DNA of 64,000 nucleotides, from positions 1 through 64,000 of the forward strand of contig NZ_JADMLB010000050.1 of NCBI RefSeq assembly GCF_015482765.1, given 5' to 3'. The DNA is from Halodesulfovibrio sp. (GTDB taxonomy: Bacteria > Desulfobacterota > Desulfovibrionia > Desulfovibrionales > Desulfovibrionaceae). Below, in pieces: positions 56,709-64,000 of this stretch (position 1 is its first letter; every line of letters begins with the position of its first letter). Both the position numbers and the translations under genes were made by a program. The notes beneath the pieces were generated by a model. That model saw only the letters and a list, made by a program, of their open reading frames with translations. It made no database searches and had not been told where the DNA came from.

Positions 56709-57068
56709 ATGGCTAAAGACGAAATCAACGCCTTTTTAGGTTCTGGCACCATTTACGAAGGCAAGCTGAACTTTCAGGGTTCTGTCCGCATCGACGGTAA
56801 CTTCACCGGCGAAGTGTTCTCAGAAGGTACTCTGGTAGTTGGTAAAGATGCCAAAATGAAAGGCCAGATCCGTGTAAGCCAGATGATCCTGTCCGGACAT
56901 ATCACAGGGGAAGTATACGCTACAGACCGTGTTGTGCTGCACAAAACTGCAAACCTTGTAGGCACACTGCACACCCCTGCTCTTGTAATGGAAGAAGGCG
57001 CAAAAGTGGAAGGCCAAATCTCCATGAACGGTGCTTCTGAAGCTATGGTTACCGAACCGGCAGCATAA
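56709..57068 (+). CDS. Bactofilin
   Basis: This 119-residue protein is a beta-helix polymer subunit (DUF583), built of short repeats such as GTIYEGKLNFQGSVRIDGNF and GHITGEVYATDRVVL. Bactofilins form stable filaments at the membrane and recruit wall enzymes. The ribosome binding site is AAAGGAG. Its place right behind the Mre/Rod operon supports a shape-related role. Confidence 0.93.
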   Translation: MAKDEINAFLGSGTIYEGKLNFQGSVRIDGNFTGEVFSEGTLVVGKDAKMKGQIRVSQMILSGHITGEVYATDRVVLHKTANLVGTLHTPALVMEEGAKVEGQISMNGASEAMVTEPAA

Positions 57069-57590
57069 CCAGTACCGGAAAATTCCTATTTGTAAAAAAA
57101 GTGTTATTCGGTGCTCTATTACCGAATATGATTTTTCCATCCCGATAACGGAAAAATCTTTAGATCAATGATCGCCAAAAAGGCAAATATTCTTCTGCTA
57201 GCTGCGGAAAAATATTTGCCTTTTTTTCGTTAGATTTGATGTTGAGAAATTCAACCAAAAATCATTCTTCGATGCTTTTTGATGTGTACGGTTACATTTT
57301 ATAAAAAAACTTTCTCCACAACTTTTTACAACCATTATATATTTCTTCATCCCACCTTGTGCAATAATGCGCGCCTGCGTAACTCATCAAACTCACATAG
57401 TTAGGCAGATTAAACAGCCCCACTCGTGAATTGCAAATTTCGGGAACGCACGATTATCAAGCGTTCCCGAGCGACTGTTTAATTGCACAGTAACCCTTTT
57501 TTTTAAAAAAGGTTTTGACACAACATAGTGAATCAGCTAATTCGGAAACGACTTTGAGCTTAAATTCACAACCTCACCAAGGGAGCAGGC
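57069..57590 (+). promoter_or_regulatory. Region between bactofilin and atpF', with terminator, structured leader and promoter candidates
   Basis: No gene is seen. The bactofilin transcript probably ends at the hairpin AGGCAAATATT (57181-57191) / AATATTTGCCT (57211-57221) plus T7. Further on are a weak Rex-like dyad at 57357-57374, a large stem at 57405-57486 (separate entry), a T8/A6 hairpin around 57493-57512, and TTGACA at 57515-57520 with only a poor -10 (TAATTC) 17 bp later. Confidence 0.5.
57405..57486 (+). other. Two-stem RNA structure upstream of the second atp operon
   Basis: GCA(G)ATTAAACAG (57405-57417) pairs with CTGTTTAATTGC (57475-57486), with a single bulged G. It encloses a perfect 10-bp hairpin TCGGGAACGC (57440-57449) / GCGTTCCCGA (57461-57470). 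It ends about 105 bases before the atpF' ATG. If transcribed it would be a compact leader or small RNA. Confidence 0.5.
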
Positions 57591-58007
57591 ATGATCGATT
57601 TGGATATTACGTTACTTATCCAATTGGTGAACTTCCTCATCGTGCTGGTTGGCTTGAACGCACTCCTGATCCGCCCCATCCGGGAGATTATCAAGCAACG
57701 CCAGGACAAGATGTTAGGGTTGCTTGGCGACGCCGAACAGTTCGTCGAAGCCTCTGACTCCAAAATCAAGAACTACGAGAACGCTCTTGCTGAAGCGCGC
57801 AAAGCAGCTGTTGCTGAACGCGAAAAAGTAAAAGAGGCAGCTCTCGCTCAGGAAGCAGACATTGTAGCCAAGGCAACCGCAGACGCCCAGGCATCTATCG
57901 CTGCATCCAGAGAGAAAGTCGCTACCGATGTAGCTAAAGCAATGGATAGTCTGAAAGGGCAAGTGGGCGCTCTTGCAGAACAGACCATGGCAAAAGTACT
58001 CGGATAG
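57591..58007 (+). CDS. atpF': ATP synthase F0 subunit b'
   Basis: This 138-residue peripheral stalk subunit has an N-terminal membrane helix (about 7-27) and a long Ala/Glu/Lys-rich coiled coil. It is the first of two unequal b-type subunits, as in photosynthetic bacteria and several delta-proteobacteria. The ribosome binding site is GGGAGCAGGC. It precedes atpF by 28 bp. Confidence 0.93.
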   Translation: MIDLDITLLIQLVNFLIVLVGLNALLIRPIREIIKQRQDKMLGLLGDAEQFVEASDSKIKNYENALAEARKAAVAEREKVKEAALAQEADIVAKATADAQASIAASREKVATDVAKAMDSLKGQVGALAEQTMAKVLG

Positions 58008-58035
58008 CCGCGTAAGCGTTGAAGGAGGGTTCGCT

Positions 58036-58599
58036 TTGAACAAGCTGAGAACTATAGTCGGTGCATCGGCGCTGGTACTGCTTATGGCAGCTACCGCGTT
58101 CGCGTCAGCCGACGGACATGACTTACCGTGGGGTAACTTCGCATACCGCGTAATCACCCTCGCAGTCGTACTCGGCATCATCTGGTACAAAGGTGGAAGC
58201 AAAATCAAGAGCTTCTTTAATGGTCGTGCAGACGGCATTAAAGAAGAACTCGTTTCGCTCGAAACCCGTAAAGCAGATGCAAAAGCCAAGCTAGCTGATG
58301 TAGAACAGCGCATTGCCAATTTGGATGCAGAAGCCCAGAGCATCCTTGAAGAATACCGTAAACAGGGTGAAGCAGCTAAGGCTGCTATCATTGAGCGCGC
58401 TGAGAAGTCCGCTGCCCAGATTACGGAACAGGCAGGCAAAGCAGCTGAAAACGAAGTAAAGCAGGCGATGGAGCAGATGCGTGAAGAAATGGCAGACCTT
58501 GTTGCTACAGCTGCAGAGCAGATGATTGCTAAAAAGCTCGACAAGAAAGGCCATGAGGCACTCATCGATAAATACTTAACTAAGGTGGTGCTCAGTTGA
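58036..58599 (+). CDS. atpF: ATP synthase F0 subunit b
   Basis: This 187-residue subunit is the second b-type stalk protein. I place the start at the TTG at 58036, seven bases after GGAGGG; the longer frame starts inside atpF'. The N-terminus has a signal-like hydrophobic segment (about 5-24, ending FASADG), then the usual membrane helix (about 36-50), then the coiled coil. The extra N-terminal segment parallels the one in AtpE. The end overlaps atpH (TTGA). Confidence 0.92.
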   Translation: MNKLRTIVGASALVLLMAATAFASADGHDLPWGNFAYRVITLAVVLGIIWYKGGSKIKSFFNGRADGIKEELVSLETRKADAKAKLADVEQRIANLDAEAQSILEEYRKQGEAAKAAIIERAEKSAAQITEQAGKAAENEVKQAMEQMREEMADLVATAAEQMIAKKLDKKGHEALIDKYLTKVVLS

Positions 58600-59147
58600 C
58601 CGGTAACATCATAGCACGCAGATATGCCAGGGCGCTATTCTCCCTCGGCAAGAAAGCTGGTTCTGAAGAACTGAAAGCTTTCGGCAAGGAGCTTGATGCA
58701 CTGGCTGGAGTGATCAAGAGCACACCTGAGCTTGGCAAAATATTCCGGAATCCAATCATCTCTATTGATGAGAAAAAAGCTGTTTTGGCTTCTTTGCTGG
58801 ATAAAGGACAGGTAAGCGCTATTTTCCGCAACTTCTGCAATTTGCTCGCGGATAAAGATCGTCTTTCCACCATTCCGGAAATTCAAGCCTTTTACAATGT
58901 TCTGCTTGATGCCGACCAGGGTGTTGTTCGCGGTGAACTTATTACCGCAATCAAACTTCCAAAGGCCAAGTGCGATAAAGTAAAATCCCAATTGGAAAAA
59001 CAGGCTGGCCAAAAGCTGTTCCTGTCTTTCAGTACTGACAAATCCATTCTTGGCGGCGTTGTTCTGAAAGTAGGCGACAAGGTACTTGATGCTAGCCTTA
59101 GAGCACAGCTGGGTATCTTGAAAGAAAACATCAAGAGGGGTGAGTAG
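58596..59147 (+). CDS. atpH: ATP synthase F1 subunit delta
   Basis: This 183-residue subunit joins the stalk to the alpha subunits. It starts at a TTG overlapping the atpF stop. The N-terminal helical bundle ([18 protein letters not shown]) and the conserved C-terminal [20 protein letters not shown] are present. Confidence 0.94.
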   Translation: MTGNIIARRYARALFSLGKKAGSEELKAFGKELDALAGVIKSTPELGKIFRNPIISIDEKKAVLASLLDKGQVSAIFRNFCNLLADKDRLSTIPEIQAFYNVLLDADQGVVRGELITAIKLPKAKCDKVKSQLEKQAGQKLFLSFSTDKSILGGVVLKVGDKVLDASLRAQLGILKENIKRGE

Positions 59148-59151
59148 GGCC

Positions 59152-60660
59152 ATGCAGATTAAAGCAGAAGAAATCTCCCAAATTATTGAAAGCCAGATCG
59201 AGAATTACGAACAGCGTGTAGAAATGAGCGAAACCGGTACCGTACTGTACGTAGGTGACGGTATTGCTCGTGTATACGGCGTTCGTAATGCTATGGCCAT
59301 GGAGCTGCTGGAATTCCCAGGCGGCCTTATGGGCATGGTTCTTAACCTCGAAGAAGACAACGTTGGTGTTGCTCTTCTTGGCGACGACACAGGCGTAAAA
59401 GAAGGCGATCCGGTAAAACGTACCGGTCAGATCTTCTCTGTACCTGTTGGTGACGCAGTTATGGGTCGCGTTTTGAACCCACTGGGTCAGCCACTCGACG
59501 GTCTTGGACCAGTAGAAGCTGAAGAAGTTCGCCCTGTTGAACTTAAAGCTCCTGGTATCATCGCACGTAAATCCGTTCACGAGCCAATGCCTACCGGTAT
59601 TAAAGCTATTGACGCAATGACCCCAGTAGGTCGTGGTCAGCGTGAACTGGTTATCGGTGACCGTCAGGTTGGTAAAACAGCAGTTTGTCTCGACGCTATT
59701 CTTGCACAGAAAAATACAGACATTCACTGCTTCTACGTAGCTATCGGTCAGAAAAAATCTACCGTTGCTCTTGTAGCAGATACCCTTAAGAAGCACGGCG
59801 CGATGGAATACACAACCATCATCTCCGCTACCGCTTCTGAGCCGGCACCACTGCAGTTTATTTCTGCATACACCGGTTGTACCATGGCTGAGCACTACCG
59901 TGACAACGGCAAACACGCACTCATCGTATATGATGATCTGTCCAAACAGGCTACTGCGTACCGCCAGATGTCTCTCTTGCTCCGTCGCCCTCCAGGACGT
60001 GAAGCGTTCCCGGGTGACGTATTCTACCTGCACTCCAGACTTCTTGAGCGTGCAGCTAAAGTTAACGACGATCTCGGCGCTGGTTCAATGACTGCTCTGC
60101 CTATCATTGAAACTCAGGCCGGTGACGTATCTGCATACATTCCTACCAACGTAATTTCTATTACTGACGGTCAGGTATACCTCGAGCCTAACCTCTTCAA
60201 CGCCGGTATCCGCCCTGCGATTAACGTAGGTCTTTCCGTATCCCGTGTTGGTGGTGCTGCTCAGATTAAGGCTATGAAGCAGGTTGCAGGTACTATGCGT
60301 CTTGATCTTGCTCAGTACCGTGAACTCGCAGCGTTTGCTCAGTTCGGTTCTGACCTTGATAAAGCTACTCAGGCTAAACTGAATCGCGGTGCCCGTCTCG
60401 TTGAGCTGCTCAAGCAGCCTCAGTACGAGCCAATGGAATTCTGCGAGCAGGTTGCTTCTATGTACGCTGCTACTCGTGGCTTCATGGATGACGTTGAAGT
60501 TGATAAGATTCGTGAATTCGAAGCTGGATATCTCGACTTCCTGCGTACTTCCAAGTCCGACATTCTTGCTGACCTCAAAGATCGTGCAGTAATTGACGAT
60601 GACATTGAAGGTCGCCTGAAAGCCGCTATTGACGAGTTCAAAAAAAGCTTTAGCGCTTAA
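59152..60660 (+). CDS. atpA: ATP synthase F1 subunit alpha
   Basis: This 502-residue regulatory nucleotide-binding subunit has a Walker A, GDRQVGKT, at 169-176 and the family segment [17 protein letters not shown] near 350. I use the ATG at 59152; a GTG at 59140 overlapping atpH is an alternative adding four residues. Confidence 0.97.
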   Translation: MQIKAEEISQIIESQIENYEQRVEMSETGTVLYVGDGIARVYGVRNAMAMELLEFPGGLMGMVLNLEEDNVGVALLGDDTGVKEGDPVKRTGQIFSVPVGDAVMGRVLNPLGQPLDGLGPVEAEEVRPVELKAPGIIARKSVHEPMPTGIKAIDAMTPVGRGQRELVIGDRQVGKTAVCLDAILAQKNTDIHCFYVAIGQKKSTVALVADTLKKHGAMEYTTIISATASEPAPLQFISAYTGCTMAEHYRDNGKHALIVYDDLSKQATAYRQMSLLLRRPPGREAFPGDVFYLHSRLLERAAKVNDDLGAGSMTALPIIETQAGDVSAYIPTNVISITDGQVYLEPNLFNAGIRPAINVGLSVSRVGGAAQIKAMKQVAGTMRLDLAQYRELAAFAQFGSDLDKATQAKLNRGARLVELLKQPQYEPMEFCEQVASMYAATRGFMDDVEVDKIREFEAGYLDFLRTSKSDILADLKDRAVIDDDIEGRLKAAIDEFKKSFSA

Positions 60661-60676
60661 GGATTGGAGGTAGTTT

Positions 60677-61561
60677 ATGCCTTCATTGAAAGATGTCCAA
60701 CTACAGATTGCCGGGGTAAAGAAAACCAAGCAGATCACAAAAGCAATGAACATGGTTGCTTCTGCGAAACTGCGCGGTGCCCAGTCCCGTATCGAACGCT
60801 TCCGCCCTTATGCGGAAAAATTCTACGAGATGCTGGGAGATCTTGCCAGCAAGGCTGACGAGAATGCACATCCACTGCTTGAAGTCCGTGAGGAAATCAA
60901 AACATGTGCGATTGTGCTTGCAACTTCCGACCGCGGTCTTTGCGGTAGCTTTAACGCAGGTCTTATTTCTAAGGCCGAAAAGCTCGCAAAAGCAAAAACT
61001 GCTGAAGGTAAAGACGTTAAATTCTACTGCGTAGGTAAGAAAGGACGCGACTTTGCTCAGAAATCCGAATTTGACCTTGTAAAAGGTTACCCGGATGCCA
61101 TGGGCCACTTCGACTTCTCTCTTGCAAACGAGCTGGGAATGGAAGTTATCCACGCCTACCTCACCGGTGAATTTGATGAAGTTGTACTCATTTACGGCGA
61201 ATTCGTAAGCATGGGTAAACAGGTTCCTGTTGAACAACAGATCCTGCCTATGTCCTCTGAAGAAGCACCTGAGGTTGAAGAAGAAACCACAGGCGTGAAA
61301 AAAGAGTTTATTTACGAACCAGCTGTAGAAGGTCTTCTTGCAGAGCTTCTGCCCCGCTTTATTAAGGTCCAGATTTACCGTGGTCTGCTTGATACATCTG
61401 CATCTGAGCATGCAGCACGTATGGCAGCCATGGATAACGCCACAAAGAACTGTGACGAAATGGTTGATAACCTGACACTTATCTATAACAAGACCCGTCA
61501 GGCCGCCATTACCAGTGACCTAATGGATATTGTCGGTGGCGCTGAAGCGCTGAAAGGATAA
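60677..61561 (+). CDS. atpG: ATP synthase F1 subunit gamma
   Basis: This 294-residue central shaft begins MPSLKDVQLQIAGVKKTKQI and ends with the conserved C-terminal helix containing MDNATKNCDEMVDNLTLIYN. An acidic insertion (SSEEAPEVEEETTG, about residues 195-208) lies in the globular part. The ribosome binding site is GGAGG. Confidence 0.96.
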   Translation: MPSLKDVQLQIAGVKKTKQITKAMNMVASAKLRGAQSRIERFRPYAEKFYEMLGDLASKADENAHPLLEVREEIKTCAIVLATSDRGLCGSFNAGLISKAEKLAKAKTAEGKDVKFYCVGKKGRDFAQKSEFDLVKGYPDAMGHFDFSLANELGMEVIHAYLTGEFDEVVLIYGEFVSMGKQVPVEQQILPMSSEEAPEVEEETTGVKKEFIYEPAVEGLLAELLPRFIKVQIYRGLLDTSASEHAARMAAMDNATKNCDEMVDNLTLIYNKTRQAAITSDLMDIVGGAEALKG

Positions 61562-61577
61562 GTAAGGGAGCGAATAA

Positions 61578-62990
<1,413 letters not shown>

Positions 62991-63010
62991 TCCCTAAAAG
63001 GAGCTGACTT

Positions 63011-63415
63011 ATGGAAAATACACTTCGTCTCGAGATTGTTACGCCAGATCGGCTCGTACTTAGCGAAGATGTGGACTACGTAGGTGCGCCTGGTTACGAC
63101 GGTGAATTTGGTATCCTTCCAAATCACATCCCGTTCCTCGCTGCCCTGCAAATCGGTCCTTTGCATTACAACATTGGCGGACAGACACGTTACGTGTTTA
63201 TCTCCGGTGGTTTTGCAGAGATCTCCGATAACAAGGTAACCGTCCTTGCTGAGGCTGCCGAACGCGCTGAAGATATCGATATCGATCGTGCGCGTCAGGC
63301 TAAGGAGCGTGCTGAGCAGCGCATGTCCATGGAAATGGACTCCGTTGACTACGCTCGTGCACGAGCAGCTCTTGCTCGTTCACTCCATCGCCTCAAACTG
63401 CTTGATTCTGAATAA
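63011..63415 (+). CDS. atpC: ATP synthase F1 subunit epsilon
   Basis: This 134-residue subunit has the N-terminal beta-sandwich ([36 protein letters not shown]) and a C-terminal helical pair (about 88-134). It closes the atpF'FHAGDC operon before a strong terminator. The ribosome binding site is AAAGGAGC. Confidence 0.95.
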   Translation: MENTLRLEIVTPDRLVLSEDVDYVGAPGYDGEFGILPNHIPFLAALQIGPLHYNIGGQTRYVFISGGFAEISDNKVTVLAEAAERAEDIDIDRARQAKERAEQRMSMEMDSVDYARARAALARSLHRLKLLDSE

Positions 63416-63435
63416 GATTCAGATAATCGCAATAT

Positions 63436-63471
63436 AAAAAGCAGGCTGTTTTCGAACAGCCTGCTTTTTTT
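63436..63471 (+). terminator. Terminator of the atpF'-C operon
   Basis: GCAGGCTGTT (63441-63450) and AACAGCCTGC (63455-63464) flank a TTCG tetraloop, followed by T7. An A5 run precedes it. Confidence 0.92.
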
Positions 63472-63650
63472 ATACCTAATAATTTCAAACAACTGCACAC
63501 TAAAAAACTCTCCATAGCCCCGTCGAGAGCCTCCTTCTGGTCATTTTCTTATAATCATCTATTATACGTTTCTACTAGACAAGCCCCCGTTCACACACGT
63601 AGTACATATGCGTTAGAAGTACTTGTTACCATGTTATCTCAGGAGTAATA

Positions 63651-64000
63651 ATGTCTGCCAGAGAAACAATCGGAGCACTTGTGCTTGCCGCGGGTAAAGG
63701 TACCCGTATGCATTCTGACAAGCCTAAGGTTCTACAGGAACTCTTGGGCGCACCTATGCTCCGTTATGTATATACAGCGTTAGATCCGCTCTTCGGTGAA
63801 GGAATCTGGACTGTTATCGGCCATAAAGCCGAAATGATTGAACAGGCTTTCGCCGGAGAAGAACGAAACTTTATTCATCAAACCGAACAGCTCGGCACAG
63901 GGCACGCACTGCAAACAGCATGGGACGAACTCTTAGAGTCCGGCCTTTCCCATGTCCTTGTTATTAATGGCGACACCCCGCTGCTGCCGCAGCCTCGACT
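63651..64000 (+). CDS. glmU: Bifunctional N-acetylglucosamine-1-phosphate uridyltransferase/acetyltransferase, 5' part
   Basis: Only the first 116 codons are in the window; the gene runs off the right edge. The start MSARETIGALVLAAGKGTRM carries the nucleotidyltransferase loop. KPKVLQEL and later QLGTGHAL and INGDTPLL are GlmU motifs. The enzyme makes UDP-GlcNAc for peptidoglycan and lipopolysaccharide. The ribosome binding site is CAGGAG. The left-handed helix acetyltransferase domain is not visible here. Confidence 0.93.
   Translation, partial: MSARETIGALVLAAGKGTRMHSDKPKVLQELLGAPMLRYVYTALDPLFGEGIWTVIGHKAEMIEQAFAGEERNFIHQTEQLGTGHALQTAWDELLESGLSHVLVINGDTPLLPQPR

Overview
The window is a chromosomal segment of a sulfate-reducing deltaproteobacterium of the Desulfovibrionaceae type; Halodesulfovibrio or a close relative is my best guess. 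The main reasons are an F-type ATP synthase split into an F0 part (atpZ-atpI-atpB-atpE, followed by rex) and a second atpF'-F-H-A-G-D-C operon, plus flagellar, lipoate and LapA-type adhesin genes arranged as in that family. Base composition is moderate and even, and housekeeping genes dominate. I see no rRNA, tRNA, CRISPR array, insertion sequence or prophage. The placement rests on gene content, not on a marker-gene search.

Layout. 1-1.4 kb: two Fur-box-like palindromes and a peptide-type ABC ATPase. 1.4-9.4 kb: one gene for a 2653-residue secreted RTX/VCBS adhesin with a LapG-type TAAG site near its N-terminus. 9.7-13.2 kb: fur and an M16C peptidase. 13.4-17 kb: a diguanylate cyclase, a response regulator, a small HTH protein and two unknown genes. 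17.3-21.5 kb: thiD, proB, obg, rpmA and rplU, all on the minus strand. 21.6-23.3 kb: a long stretch without convincing genes that holds two terminator-ended candidate RNAs. 23.4-26.1 kb: rmlA, a 46-residue membrane protein and an RlmD-type RNA methyltransferase. 26.4-28.9 kb: F0 genes and rex with candidate Rex operators. 29-34.6 kb: an S-adenosylmethionine hydrolase-family gene, cobS, fliJ-motE behind a sigma-54-like promoter, truA, fliM and a small membrane protein. 34.7-38.9 kb: a RACo-like ferredoxin/ASKHA protein, an Rsm22-family methyltransferase, lipB and lipA. 39-43.4 kb: glycerate kinase, HU, a GyrI-like protein, a lipoprotein and a TPR protein. 43.5-51.2 kb: a structured element, two paralogous small proteins, a metallo-beta-lactamase-fold enzyme, an M29 aminopeptidase, a second diguanylate cyclase, a ZIP transporter, a DNA-repair methyltransferase and a radical-SAM protein. 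51.3-57.1 kb: mreB-mreC-mreD-mrdA-rodA and a bactofilin. 57.6-63.4 kb: the second ATP synthase operon. The start of glmU runs off the right edge.

How the parts fit. The strongest regulatory inference is redox control of ATP synthase: rex lies behind the F0 genes, an 18-bp Rex-like dyad lies just before rex, and a second lies just before atpZ. A second theme is cyclic-di-GMP and surface life: two active-looking diguanylate cyclases share the window with a LapA-like adhesin, although lapD, lapG and the type I secretion genes are not here. A third is cell shape, with the complete Mre/Rod set followed by a bactofilin; mreC appears to start at an ATT codon overlapping the mreB stop.
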